DNA of 64,000 nt from Knoellia sp. Soil729 (GCF_001427985.1 NZ_LMSA01000003.1:201153-265152); one strand, 5' to 3'; positions 1 through 8,812 are shown, counted from the stretch's first letter. Translations and numbers: made by a program. Notes: a model not told the origin generated them from the letters alone.

Positions 1-1097
1 GAGGCGACATCGACGTCCGGGTGCGGGCCTTCGGACCTCCCCGTGACGAGGAGGGGACGACCGGGTATGCCGACCTGCCGGCTCTCGAGGGCGCGAACCC
101 TGCGCTCGTGACCATGGGAGTCGACCTGGCGATCGCGGCCGACTGCGGCGGCACGGACCTGGTGCACTCGCACACCTGGTACGCCAACTTCGCCGGCCAC
201 ACGGCCTCGCTCCTCGAGGGCGTCCCGCACGTCGTCAGTGCCCACAGCCTCGAGCCGATGCGGCCGTGGAAGGCCGAGCAGCTCGGGGGCGGCTACCGAC
301 TCTCGTCCTGGATCGAGCGGACGGCCTACGAGGGTGCAGCTGCCGTCATCGCGGTGAGCGACGGCATGCGCAAGGACGTCCTGCGCAGCTATCCGACCAT
401 CGACCCGGACAAGGTCAAGGTGGTCCACAACGGCATCGACAGCGAGCTGTGGAAGCGGGTCGAGGACCCCGACACCGTGCGCCGTCACGGCGTGGACCCC
501 GACCGGCCCGGCGTCATCTTCGTCGGCCGGATCACCCGCCAGAAGGGCCTGCCCTACCTGTTGCGGGCGGTGGCCGAGCTGCCGCCGGAGGTGCAGGTGG
601 TCCTGCTCGCGGGCGCACCCGACACCCCCGAGATCAAGTCCGAGGTCGAGGAGCTCATCGCCGGTCTGCGCGAGACGCGGGACGGGGTGGTGTGGGTTCC
701 CGAGATGCTGCCGCGCAACGAGGTCATCGCGCTGCTCTCGGCCGCGACGGTGTTCGTCTGTCCCTCGGTCTACGAGCCGTTGGGCATCGTCAACCTGGAG
801 GCCATGGCGTGCGACCTGCCGGTCGTCGCGACGGCCACGGGTGGCATCCCCGAGGTCGTCGTGGACGGGGAGACCGGCTGGCTCGTGCCGATCGAGCAGG
901 TGCAGGACGGGTCGGGCGTCCCGGTCGACCCCGACCGCTTCGTCGCCGACCTCGCGGGTGCGCTCAACGCGGCGGTGTCGGATCCCGAGCGGGCGGCGCG
1001 CTTCGGCAGGGCGGGCCGGGTTCGTGCCGTCGAGTCGTTCTCGTGGTCACGCATCGGTGACGAGACGCTGACCGTCTATCGCGAAGTCCTGCGCTGA
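1..1097 (+). CDS. glgA: GT4 glycogen/maltose-1-phosphate synthase, 5'-truncated
   Basis: C-terminal part of an actinobacterial glycogen-synthase-type GT4 glycosyltransferase; the reading frame is open from base 3, so the start lies before the window. Enzymes of this group (GlgA, called GlgM in mycobacteria) use ADP-glucose to make alpha-glucan or maltose-1-phosphate in the cytoplasm. Visible are DLVHSHTWYANFAGH and HNGIDSELW in the acceptor half, FVGRITRQKG opening the nucleotide-sugar domain, and the retaining-GT4 E-x7-E signature in YEPLGIVNLEAMA. The TGA stop lies inside the 3' end of the opposing gene (22-bp convergent overlap). Family is certain; choosing between GlgA and GlgM activity from sequence alone is not possible. 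Confidence 0.9.
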   Translation, partial: GDIDVRVRAFGPPRDEEGTTGYADLPALEGANPALVTMGVDLAIAADCGGTDLVHSHTWYANFAGHTASLLEGVPHVVSAHSLEPMRPWKAEQLGGGYRLSSWIERTAYEGAAAVIAVSDGMRKDVLRSYPTIDPDKVKVVHNGIDSELWKRVEDPDTVRRHGVDPDRPGVIFVGRITRQKGLPYLLRAVAELPPEVQVVLLAGAPDTPEIKSEVEELIAGLRETRDGVVWVPEMLPRNEVIALLSAATVFVCPSVYEPLGIVNLEAMACDLPVVATATGGIPEVVVDGETGWLVPIEQVQDGSGVPVDPDRFVADLAGALNAAVSDPERAARFGRAGRVRAVESFSWSRIGDETLTVYREVLR

Positions 1098-1840
1098 GCC
1101 ACTGCTGAGACGCCGGCGTTCGTCGCGTCGGCCAGCGTGCGCTCAGCGGCCCGGTGCAGGCCGCGCAGCAGCTCGAGACGGCGTTGTTGCGTCCAGGCGT
1201 CCGGTCCGTCCTGCGGTCCGTCCAGGCCCGCCGCCGCGGCAGCACTGATGGCGGCCGCGAAGGTGATCGCGCGCAGCACCGGTCCGGGCAGCTCGTCGGG
1301 CAGGGCCCACGTCTCCGGGCGGGGAAGGGCCTCACGTGCGGCCGTGGCGTCGAATGGGCGTCCCCCGAGGGCGTCGAGCTGCTCGGTCGTCTCCAGCACC
1401 GTCGTGGTGAGCAGGCGGGTGGACTCCCGCGGGTCGAGCGCGGCCACCCGGTGCGTGGGCACGGCCTCGCAGTCGTGCGCCGTCCAGTCCAGCCGGCTGC
1501 CGGAGTCCGCGCCGCTGGCCCCCGGCGGTCCGAAGGTCGACCACGAGGGGATGAGAAGGGCGCCGAGTCCCGGTGCCACCAGGCACTCCTCGGCCTCGAC
1601 CGCTGACGCGCGGGTCTGCGGGTCGCAGGCCGGCAGGCTCGTGAGGTCGCCGCTCACCGGGAGCGCGACGAGGACGGTGCGCTCACCCAGGTCACGCCAC
1701 AGCTCGAGGCCTCGTATGCCGGGTCCGACCGCATCGACGTCGGGCAGGGCGGACTCGATGGCGCTCTCGAGGCTGGCGCCCCGAGCCCACGCGGACGTCG
1801 CCCACAGGGCGATCCGAACAGAAGCGGGAAGCTCGGGCAT
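1076..1840 (-). CDS. Conserved actinobacterial protein of unknown function
   Basis: I do not recognise this 254-residue protein. It starts MPELPASVRIALWATSAWARG and has an alanine-rich helix (AITFAAAISAAAAAGLDG) in its C-terminal half; there is no signal peptide or clear membrane segment. It converges on glgA with a 22-bp overlap and its start faces the ABC ATPase gene 42 bp away, so those two are transcribed divergently. Codon bias (G/C third positions on this strand) and the compact fit between neighbours support a real gene. Function cannot be inferred. Confidence 0.75.
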   Translation of the reverse strand: MPELPASVRIALWATSAWARGASLESAIESALPDVDAVGPGIRGLELWRDLGERTVLVALPVSGDLTSLPACDPQTRASAVEAEECLVAPGLGALLIPSWSTFGPPGASGADSGSRLDWTAHDCEAVPTHRVAALDPRESTRLLTTTVLETTEQLDALGGRPFDATAAREALPRPETWALPDELPGPVLRAITFAAAISAAAAAGLDGPQDGPDAWTQQRRLELLRGLHRAAERTLADATNAGVSAVAQRRTSR

Positions 1841-1882
1841 GCCGTCATCGTAGGCACGCTCGCGTCAACTAGGGTTCCCGTC

Positions 1883-2665
1883 ATGAGTGATGTGCTGGCG
1901 CTGGCGGGCGTGAGCGTCGTCCGTGGCGGCGCGACACTGCTCGACGAGGTCGACTGGGAGGTCGAGGAGGGGCAACGCTGGGTCATCCTCGGCCCCAACG
2001 GTGCCGGCAAGACGACGCTGCTCCAGCTGGCCTCGGGCCGCATGCACCCGACCCGCGGTGTCGCCGGGGTCCTCGGTGAGGTCCTCGGGGCGGTCGACGT
2101 CTTCGAGCTCCGCCCACGCATCGGGCTGGCCTCCGCGTCCCTGGCCGAGCGCATCCCGGGCAGCGAGCGGGTCGCCGACGTCGTGGTCACGGCGTCCTAC
2201 GGCGTCGTGGGCCGGTGGCGCGAGAGCTATGACGTCCTGGACCACGCGCGCGCCGCCGAGCTGCTCGATGCCCTCGGCGCGGGTCACCTGGGCGACCGCA
2301 CCTACGGCACCCTGTCCGAGGGTGAGCGGAAGCGGGTCCAGATCGCGCGGGCGCTGATGACCGACCCCGAGCTCATGCTGCTCGACGAGCCGGCCGCCGG
2401 GCTCGACCTCGGTGGCCGCGAGGACCTCGTCGCACGACTGGGCGCCATCGCGGGGGACGTGACCGCCCCGGCGCTCATCCTCGTCACGCACCACGTCGAG
2501 GAGATCCCCCCCAACTTCACCGACGTCCTGCTGCTGCGCGAGGGCCGCGTCGTCGCGCAGGGACCGATCGAGATCACCCTCACGGGCGAGAACCTCAGTG
2601 AGACGTTCGGGCTCCCACTCGAGCTCGAGCAGCGCGGGTCGCGGTATGCCGCATGGTCGCGATGA
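1883..2665 (+). CDS. Orphan ABC transporter ATP-binding protein (ModF/YlmA-like)
   Basis: A 260-residue single nucleotide-binding domain. Walker A is GPNGAGKT (about residue 38), the signature is LSEGERKR, Walker B is LMLLDEP, and the switch histidine is in LVTHHVEEIP. The sequence style matches the stand-alone ModF/YlmA-like group, in which no permease is encoded nearby. None is present here: the next gene is nfeD. The substrate, or whether it transports at all, is unknown. Confidence 0.88.
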   Translation: MSDVLALAGVSVVRGGATLLDEVDWEVEEGQRWVILGPNGAGKTTLLQLASGRMHPTRGVAGVLGEVLGAVDVFELRPRIGLASASLAERIPGSERVADVVVTASYGVVGRWRESYDVLDHARAAELLDALGAGHLGDRTYGTLSEGERKRVQIARALMTDPELMLLDEPAAGLDLGGREDLVARLGAIAGDVTAPALILVTHHVEEIPPNFTDVLLLREGRVVAQGPIEITLTGENLSETFGLPLELEQRGSRYAAWSR

Positions 2666-2750
2666 CCATCCGGTGACGGACACGTTGTCGGGCATGGGAT
2701 CGTTGACCTGACAGAGGCCGTCGAGGACGACGGCACGAAAGGGGAGTGTC

Positions 2751-3203
2751 ATGGACTGGCTCACCGACAACCCGTGGGTTGCCTGGCTGGGGGTCGCGCT
2801 CATCCTGGCCGCGATCGAGGCGGCCACGGTCGACTTCGTCTTCGTCATGCTCGCCGGAGGAGCCCTCGCCGGCGGCCTCGCAGCCGGCCTGGGTGGCAAC
2901 GCAGCGGTTCAGGTCGTCGTCGCGATCGCCGTGGCAGCGTTGCTGCTCTTCGTCGTGCGACCTCTCGTCAAGCGCAAGTTCACCGAGGGGGAGCTCGACA
3001 ACACCATCGGGGTGGCCAGCCTGGTGGGCAGGGAGGCCCGTGTCCTCCAGACGGTCACCGACACCGACGGACGCATCAAGCTCGCGGGCGAGACCTGGTC
3101 GGCCCGGGTCGCCGAGGGCGCCGAGACGCTGCGCCCCGGCGATGACGCGCGGGTCATCGCCATCCATGGTGCGACGGCCATCGTCGCGGCCGACCGCCAC
3201 TGA
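2751..3203 (+). CDS. NfeD-family membrane protein
   Basis: 150 residues: an N-terminal set of hydrophobic helices (about residues 10-70) followed by a soluble beta-rich region (about 80-150) with the typical NfeD pattern TIGVASLVGREARVLQ and GETWSARV. NfeD proteins partner SPFH/stomatin proteins in membrane microdomains, and the next gene 51 bp downstream encodes such a protein. A good ribosome site (GGGGAG) precedes the ATG. It probably forms an operon with the SPFH and TSUP genes. Confidence 0.9.
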   Translation: MDWLTDNPWVAWLGVALILAAIEAATVDFVFVMLAGGALAGGLAAGLGGNAAVQVVVAIAVAALLLFVVRPLVKRKFTEGELDNTIGVASLVGREARVLQTVTDTDGRIKLAGETWSARVAEGAETLRPGDDARVIAIHGATAIVAADRH

Positions 3204-3254
3204 CCAGCTCCACCCACAACGTTCGTCAACGCTCACCGAAACCAAGGGGAAATC

Positions 3255-4349
3255 ATGGTTGAACTCATCGTCCTGGGGCTGCTGCTGCTCTTTGCCGTCA
3301 TCGTCATCGTCCGCACCGTGCGGATCGTGCCGCAGCAGACCGCGCTCATCATCGAGCGCCTCGGCCGCTACCACGCGACCCTCGAGGGCGGTATCCACTT
3401 CCTCGTGCCCTTCGTGGACAAGGTGCGCGCCAACATCGACCTGCGCGAACAGGTCGTCTCGTTCCCGCCGCAGCCGGTCATCACCAGCGACAACCTCGTC
3501 GTCAGCATCGACACGGTCATCTACTACGCGGTCATCGAGCCCAAGTCCGCGGTCTACGAGATCGCGAACTTCATCCAGGGCATCGAGCAGCTCACCGTCA
3601 CCACCTTGCGCAACGTCATCGGCTCGCTCGACCTCGAGCAGACCCTGACCAGCCGTGACCAGATCAACGCGCAGCTGCGCGGAGTCCTCGACGAGGCCAC
3701 CGGCAAGTGGGGGATCCGCGTCAACCGCGTCGAGCTCAAGGCGATCGACCCGCCCATGTCGATCCAGGAGTCGATGGAGAAGCAGATGAAGGCCGAGCGT
3801 GAGCGTCGCGCCATCATCCTCACCGCCGAGGGCGCGAAGCAGTCCAACATCCTCACGGCCGAGGGTGAGAAGCAGAGCCAGATCCTGCGCGCGGAGGGCT
3901 CGGCCCAGGCCCGCGTCCTGGAGGCCCAGGGGCAGGCCCGCGCCATCCAGCAGGTCTTCGACGCCATCCACCGCGGGAAGCCCACCCAGAAGCTCCTCGC
4001 CTACCAGTACCTCCAGGTGCTGCCGCAGATCGCCCGCGGCGACTCCAACAAGATGTGGATCATCCCCAGCGAGCTCACCGACGCCCTCAAGGGGATCGGC
4101 GGCGCCCTGGGGCGCGGCGAGGGCGGCGGCGGCTTCGACGACAGTGACACCGAGGCCTGGGAGCCCAGCGAGGACCTGTCGACGCCGTTCGACGACACGG
4201 TGCTCGCCGACCCGGCTCAGGCACTGGCCGAGGCCCGCGGCGAGGCCGGCGAGGCCTCCCGCGAGGCCAAGGACCACGCCGCGCCTGCGGCCAGCCAGCA
4301 GCCGCCGCTGGCACCGCCCGCAGACGCCGTCCCGCCTCGCGAGAGCTGA
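3255..4349 (+). CDS. SPFH/Band-7 (stomatin-like, QmcA-type) membrane protein
   Basis: 364 residues. One N-terminal membrane helix (residues 3-22) is followed by the SPFH domain (IVPQQTALIIERLGRYHATLEGG, then IDLREQVVSFPPQPVITSDN) and a long charged helix rich in EGAK/EGEKQ/EGSAQA repeats (about 175-225) that in this family forms the oligomer's coiled coil. The tail after residue 280 is acidic, low complexity and Ala/Pro rich. SPFH proteins with NfeD partners scaffold membrane domains. The stop is 1 bp before the GTG of the TSUP gene, so the two are co-transcribed and probably translationally coupled. Confidence 0.92.
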   Translation: MVELIVLGLLLLFAVIVIVRTVRIVPQQTALIIERLGRYHATLEGGIHFLVPFVDKVRANIDLREQVVSFPPQPVITSDNLVVSIDTVIYYAVIEPKSAVYEIANFIQGIEQLTVTTLRNVIGSLDLEQTLTSRDQINAQLRGVLDEATGKWGIRVNRVELKAIDPPMSIQESMEKQMKAERERRAIILTAEGAKQSNILTAEGEKQSQILRAEGSAQARVLEAQGQARAIQQVFDAIHRGKPTQKLLAYQYLQVLPQIARGDSNKMWIIPSELTDALKGIGGALGRGEGGGGFDDSDTEAWEPSEDLSTPFDDTVLADPAQALAEARGEAGEASREAKDHAAPAASQQPPLAPPADAVPPRES

Positions 4350-4350
4350 G

Positions 4351-5139
4351 GTGGGCGCCGCCGAGGCAGCGCTGATCTTCGCCGCCGGTGTCGTCGCCGG
4401 CACGATCAACACGGTCGTCGGGTCGGGAACCCTCGTGACGTTCCCGACCCTGCTCTTCTTCGGGTACGCGCCCGTGATGGCCAACGTCTCCAACAGCGTC
4501 GGGCTCGTGGCCGGCGGCCTCACCGGTTCGTGGGGCTACCGGCACGAGCTCGGCGGCCTCAGGGGCACCTTGCTGCGCTGGGCGCCGATGTCGCTGCTCG
4601 GCGGCATCGTCGGGGCGGTGCTGCTGCTCAAGCTCGACCCTGCTGCCTTCCAGGCGATCGTGCCGGCCCTCATCGCGCTCGGGGTCCTGCTGGTGGCGGT
4701 CGGGCCCAGGCTGACCGCATGGTCGGCCGCTCGCCGGGGTGACGCTGCAGCCACCGCCCTCGGCGAGCACTCGGCCCGGCGTGCCGCCGTCCTGATGTTC
4801 TGCGTCTTCGCCACGGCCGTCTATGGCGGCTACTTCGGTGCGGCCCAGGGCGTCATCCTCATGGGGGTGCTCACCACGCTCACGAGCGAGTCGCTGCAGA
4901 GCCTCAACGGCATCAAGAACGTCCTGGCCACCATCGTCAACCTGGTGGCCGCCGTGACGTTCTTCCTCGTGGCCCCCGAGGAGATCAACTGGCAGATCGC
5001 CGGGCTGATCGCGGCGGGCTCGCTGCTCGGAGGGCTCATCGGTGCCCGCGTGGGTCGACGACTGCCTCCGAACGTCCTGCGCGCCGTCATCATCGTCATC
5101 GGGACGGTCGCGATCGTGCGGATGCTCTGGTTCTCGTGA
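4351..5139 (+). CDS. TSUP (TauE/SafE) family permease
   Basis: 262 residues from the GTG at 4351 (VGAAEAALIFAAG...). It has about eight hydrophobic segments and the TSUP hallmark near the N terminus, AGTINTVVGSGTLVTFPTLL, repeated in divergent form in the second half (YGGYFGAAQGVIL). TSUP members export sulfite, sulfoacetate or related small organic acids; the substrate here is unknown. It follows the SPFH gene after a single base. An upstream extension of the same frame is only the shadow of the SPFH gene, which fixes the start. Confidence 0.88.
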   Translation: MGAAEAALIFAAGVVAGTINTVVGSGTLVTFPTLLFFGYAPVMANVSNSVGLVAGGLTGSWGYRHELGGLRGTLLRWAPMSLLGGIVGAVLLLKLDPAAFQAIVPALIALGVLLVAVGPRLTAWSAARRGDAAATALGEHSARRAAVLMFCVFATAVYGGYFGAAQGVILMGVLTTLTSESLQSLNGIKNVLATIVNLVAAVTFFLVAPEEINWQIAGLIAAGSLLGGLIGARVGRRLPPNVLRAVIIVIGTVAIVRMLWFS

Positions 5140-5159
5140 CCGGCGTCTAGCCTCTCCTC

Positions 5160-5969
5160 GTGCCCACCCGGATCACCGACCCGAGCGACGACCGCGTCCG
5201 CGACTACGTCTCCCTGACCGACGTGGCGCTGCGACGGCGCACCGAGCCCGAGCGCGGCCTCTACATCGCCGAGTCCGAGAAGGTCATCAGGCGAGCACTC
5301 GCCGCCGGCCACCGCCCGAGGTCCTACCTCATGGCCGAGCGCTGGCTCACCGACCTCGGTGACCTCGTCGCGGACGCGGAACGAGACGGCATACCCGTCT
5401 TCGTGGCCGACCACGACGTCATCGAGGGCTTCACGGGGTTCCACCTGCACCGTGGCGCCCTGGCGTCGATGCAGCGACCCGACCTGCGACCGGTGGACGA
5501 GGTCGTCGCGGACGCTCGGCGCGTCCTCGTCATCGAGGACGTCGTCGACCACACCAACGTGGGTGCGATCTTCCGGAGTGCGGCCGGCCTCGGGGTGGGC
5601 GCGGTCCTCGTGACTCCTCGCTGCGCCGACCCGCTCTACCGGCGTGCGATCAGGGTGTCCATGGGCACCGTGTTCCAGGTGCCGTGGACGCGCATCGACC
5701 CCTGGCCGGCGGGCATGGACCTGTTGCGGGAGAACGGGTTCCGTGTGGCAGCCCTCGCGCTGTCGGAGGGCGCAGTGAGCCTGGACGCCTTGGCCGCCGA
5801 CCCGCCGGAGCGCCTGGCGCTCGTGCTCGGCACCGAGGGGGACGGCCTCAGCCGGCGCACGGTCCAGGGTGCCGACGTCGTCGTCACGATCCCGATGGCC
5901 GGGGGAGTGGACTCGCTCAACGTCGCCGCGGCGGGCGCGGTGGCCGCCTGGGCCCTGCGCCCCCGCTGA
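5160..5969 (+). CDS. SpoU/TrmH-family RNA 2'-O-methyltransferase
   Basis: 269 residues from a GTG start. The three SpoU knot motifs are present: IEDVVDHTNVGAIFRSA (motif 1, Asn and Arg catalytic region), LALVLGTEGDGLS (motif 2) and IPMAGGVDSLNVAAAGAV (motif 3, SAM pocket). The N-terminal part (SEKVIRRALAAGHRPRSYL) is the substrate-binding domain of TsnR/RlmB-like enzymes. It methylates a ribose in rRNA or tRNA; the site cannot be named from sequence. The downstream hairpin at 5988-6047 probably terminates it. Confidence 0.92.
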   Translation: MPTRITDPSDDRVRDYVSLTDVALRRRTEPERGLYIAESEKVIRRALAAGHRPRSYLMAERWLTDLGDLVADAERDGIPVFVADHDVIEGFTGFHLHRGALASMQRPDLRPVDEVVADARRVLVIEDVVDHTNVGAIFRSAAGLGVGAVLVTPRCADPLYRRAIRVSMGTVFQVPWTRIDPWPAGMDLLRENGFRVAALALSEGAVSLDALAADPPERLALVLGTEGDGLSRRTVQGADVVVTIPMAGGVDSLNVAAAGAVAAWALRPR

Positions 5970-5987
5970 CCTGCAGTTCCCGCTGGC

Positions 5988-6047
5988 GCATGTCGTTCTC
6001 GCTCGTGCATGGCGCTGCAACGGCATGCCTCAGCGACAACGACATGC
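5988..6047. terminator. Long hairpin between convergent genes
   Basis: Two 16-base arms with one mismatch (GCATGTCGTTCTCGCT at 5988-6003 and AGCGACAACGACATGC at 6032-6047) enclose 28 bases that can themselves pair partly (TGCAT/ATGC). It lies between two convergent stop codons (5969 and 6097), so it probably acts as a bidirectional terminator. There is no T run, as is common in actinobacterial hairpin terminators. Confidence 0.6.
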
Positions 6048-6096
6048 ACGGTGCCGACGGAAGGGTGACGTCAGAGACCTACGCGACTGTTCATCA

Positions 6097-6474
6097 TCAA
6101 CGGACCAGTCGCTCCAGCAGCGCCTGCAGCTCCGACTCCGGATCCTCCGCCGTCCCGCCATGGACACCGGAGGGCTGGATGACCGTGCTGCGCGGAGCGC
6201 TGAGCCAGCCGAAGCGCTTGCCGGGGGTCGCCAGGCGCGGACGCCCACCACCGTCGGTGCCCGCGCACACGTCGTCGACGACGGCGAGCGAGGCGGTCAC
6301 GGCCTCGATGTCCAGGTCGGGTGCGAAGGCCCGCAGCCGGTCGGTGTCGACGTGGCAGGCCGCTCGCAGGAAGCCGGCCGACTGGGAGAAGAGCACGACG
6401 CCGACGTTGAGGCACTCACCGCGGTCGACGCGCGGGACGCACCTGAGGACGACGTACTGGTAGGGGTGGCTCAT
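6097..6474 (-). CDS. DUF3037 protein, HipA-like kinase partner
   Basis: 125 residues from the ATG at 6474 (MSHPYQYVVLRCVPRVDRGECLNVGVVLF). This opening is diagnostic of DUF3037: a conserved Arg-Val-(x)-Arg-Gly-Glu followed by NVGV. The ATG overlaps the stop of the upstream HipA-like kinase gene (ATGA at 6471-6474), so the two are translationally coupled. DUF3037 and HipA-like kinase genes recur as a pair in many genomes, but no function is established. A longer upstream reading frame exists but would run into the kinase gene. Confidence 0.88.
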   Translation of the reverse strand: MSHPYQYVVLRCVPRVDRGECLNVGVVLFSQSAGFLRAACHVDTDRLRAFAPDLDIEAVTASLAVVDDVCAGTDGGGRPRLATPGKRFGWLSAPRSTVIQPSGVHGGTAEDPESELQALLERLVR

Positions 6475-7241
6475 GACGCGGCCTCCCACCAGGCGCTGGC
6501 GTTCTCGAGGCGCCGAGTGAGGTGCTCGACGTAGGCGTGGCGCACGGCCTCTGTGTCCTCGAGGCCGGGTGCCGGCTCGAGCCACTCGTCGGGCACGAGG
6601 GCCACCACCTCGGTCAGCACCTCCGGCGTGAGGACGGCGGTGGCACGGTCGTGGGCAGCGGCGAGGTCCCCGGCGACGTCACCGAGCACGTGCTCGGAGG
6701 AGTCGAACGGCTGGGACGCGAAACGCGACGCATCAGGCCCCCGCGACGGCCACGAGTGGTGGAACCAGATGGCCGCCCCGTGGTCGATCGCCCACACCTT
6801 GCGGTGCCAGACGAGGAGGTTGGGGTTGGACCACGTGCGGTCGACGTTGGCCGTGAACGCGTCGAGCCAGACGATGTCGGCGGCCTCGTGCGGACTGGGC
6901 GGCCGCGAGCCGTCGTAGCCGAAGGACCCGGGGAGGAAGTCCACAGCGAGGTTGTCTCCCGGGCTGGCGTTGAGCAGGTCCTGGACCTCTTCGTCGGCCT
7001 CGTAGCGCGCGATGGCAGTAGGCATGTCGATGACGGCCATCTCGGGGATACGGATGCCGAGCCGCCGGGCGAGCTCCCCGACGATGACCTCGGCGACGAG
7101 GACCTTGAGCCCCTGTCCGGCTCCACGGAACTTCACGACGTAGGTGCCGTCGTCGGACGCCTCGACGATCCCGGGCAGCGACCCGCCCTCGCGCAGGGGC
7201 GTGACGAACCTCGTCGCGGTGATGTGGGGGAGCACGGTCAC
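6471..7241 (-). CDS. HipA-like kinase domain protein
   Basis: 256 residues from GTG. It resembles the stand-alone HipA-like kinase family rather than full HipA toxins: there is a nucleotide-binding strand (TYVVKFRGAGQGLKVLVAEVIVGELARRLGI), then the catalytic-type segment DIVWLDAFTANVDRTWSNPNLLVW with D and N residues in the order of the HipA catalytic loop, and IDHGAAIWFHH as the metal-binding D. No HipB-like DNA-binding partner is adjacent; its partner is the overlapping DUF3037 gene. It is divergent from the receptor kinase gene at 7292. Confidence 0.85.
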   Translation of the reverse strand: MTVLPHITATRFVTPLREGGSLPGIVEASDDGTYVVKFRGAGQGLKVLVAEVIVGELARRLGIRIPEMAVIDMPTAIARYEADEEVQDLLNASPGDNLAVDFLPGSFGYDGSRPPSPHEAADIVWLDAFTANVDRTWSNPNLLVWHRKVWAIDHGAAIWFHHSWPSRGPDASRFASQPFDSSEHVLGDVAGDLAAAHDRATAVLTPEVLTEVVALVPDEWLEPAPGLEDTEAVRHAYVEHLTRRLENASAWWEAAS

Positions 7242-7291
7242 AGGCTACGTGAGGGGCTAGGGTCGGGGCGGACGTCGACCCGAGGAGATGC

Positions 7292-8812
7292 ATGAGCACC
7301 ACGCAAGGGCGGCTGCTCGGCGGCCGCTACCGACTGGGTGCACCGTTGGGGCGGGGCGGCATGGCCGTCGTCTGGCGGGCCGAGGACGAGATGCTCGGTC
7401 GTGAGGTGGCCGTCAAGACGCTCGACCTCACCGGGCCGGACAGTGACAACGCCGGCGAACGCTTCCGCCGCGAGGCACGCGCCACCGCGATGCTCAACCA
7501 TCCGCACATCGTCACCGTCTATGACACGGGCGTCGAGGACCAGACCGCCTTCCTCGTCATGGAGCTGCTGCCCGGACCCACGCTCGGTGAGGAGGTGCGC
7601 GACTCCGGCCCGCTGCCCGTCGACGAGGTGCGCACCATCGGCTATGAGGTGGCCGGCGCGCTGCAGGCAGCGCACGACGCCGGCATCGTGCACCGCGACA
7701 TCAAGCCGGCCAACATCTCGTATGCCGCCGACGGCACCGTGAAGGTCCTCGACTTCGGCATCACCCAGATCGTCGACGAGGCGCTGGGGCACCACCAGCT
7801 GACGATGACGGACACGATCGTCGGCACGGCCGAGTACCTCGCGCCCGAGCAGGCGACCGGGCAGCGGGTCGACGCCAGGGCCGACCTCTACGCCCTCGGC
7901 TGCGTGCTCACCACCCTGCTCACCGGCAAGCCGCCCTTCACCGCAAACACCCCGGTCGCGATCCTGATGAAGCACGCCCACGACGTCCCGGCGGACGTGC
8001 GCGGCGCAAGGCCGGAGACGCCTGCGGACCTCGCCGCCCTCGTCGCTGCGCTGCTCGCCAAGGACCCCGTTGACCGACCACAGTCGGGGCGGGAGGTTGC
8101 CGACCTGCTGCGCTCGCACCGTGCACCGGCCCTGACCGAGGTGCTGCCCGCCGCGGCTGTGGCGACCCCGCCCACTGCAGTGGCACCCCGACCGGACGAG
8201 TGGCAGGGGCCGGCATACGAGACGTCTGAACCGGTGCGGGAGCCGCGCCGCTCGCGTGCCTGGCTCTGGCTGCTCCTTCTCGGGGCAGCCCTGGCTGCTG
8301 CGGGGATATACCTCGCCCTGCAGGACCGTGACGGCACGCCGGACACGCCGGCGAACACCCCGGTGGACACGCCGACCTCGCAGGTCTCGCAGTCACCCTC
8401 CGACACCCCTGCGCCCCAGCCCTCCACACCGGCACCGAGGCCCTCGACACCGAAATCCACCACCACGGTGACCGAGCAGACAACACCCACGACGAGCCCG
8501 ACTGCGGCGTCGACTCCGCCCGACACGGCCCAGCCGGTCACCGACGCCAGCGCGGCCCTGGGGGATGCCGTCAAGAGCCTCTCGCCGGACGACCTCAGCC
8601 CCGACGTCGCCAAGACCGTCCAGGCGCTGCTGCGGGACGTCGACAAGGACGTACGCAAGGGCGACGCACAGGGGGTCAGGTCGAAGGTGGACGACATCGA
8701 GTCCGAGCTCACGAAGGCCGCGGAGGAGGAGAAGCTGTCCGGGCCCGGCCGGGCTCAGCTCGATGGTCCGCTCGCCGATCTCCAGGACGCGGCCGCCGCC
8801 TTCACCGCCTGA
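7292..8812 (+). CDS. PknB-like transmembrane Ser/Thr protein kinase
   Basis: 506 residues. Kinase domain (about 10-270): glycine loop GRGGMAVVWRA, ATP lysine in EVAVKTLDL, catalytic loop HRDIKPANI, DFG, and APEQATG after the activation loop (MTMTDTIVGTAEY). A Pro/Ala linker leads to one membrane helix (about residues 322-342, WLWLLLLGAALAAAGIYLAL). The outside part has a Thr/Pro/Ser-rich stalk (about 345-415) and a C-terminal helical domain (ASAALGDAVKSLSPDD to the end) instead of PASTA repeats, so it senses something other than peptidoglycan through PASTA. GAGGAGA precedes the ATG. Confidence 0.93.
   Translation: MSTTQGRLLGGRYRLGAPLGRGGMAVVWRAEDEMLGREVAVKTLDLTGPDSDNAGERFRREARATAMLNHPHIVTVYDTGVEDQTAFLVMELLPGPTLGEEVRDSGPLPVDEVRTIGYEVAGALQAAHDAGIVHRDIKPANISYAADGTVKVLDFGITQIVDEALGHHQLTMTDTIVGTAEYLAPEQATGQRVDARADLYALGCVLTTLLTGKPPFTANTPVAILMKHAHDVPADVRGARPETPADLAALVAALLAKDPVDRPQSGREVADLLRSHRAPALTEVLPAAAVATPPTAVAPRPDEWQGPAYETSEPVREPRRSRAWLWLLLLGAALAAAGIYLALQDRDGTPDTPANTPVDTPTSQVSQSPSDTPAPQPSTPAPRPSTPKSTTTVTEQTTPTTSPTAASTPPDTAQPVTDASAALGDAVKSLSPDDLSPDVAKTVQALLRDVDKDVRKGDAQGVRSKVDDIESELTKAAEEEKLSGPGRAQLDGPLADLQDAAAAFTA

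Noticed and set aside
6471-7241. Classical HipBA toxin-antitoxin module
   Set aside because: No HipB-like helix-turn-helix gene is adjacent; the partner is DUF3037 and the kinase is much shorter than HipA.
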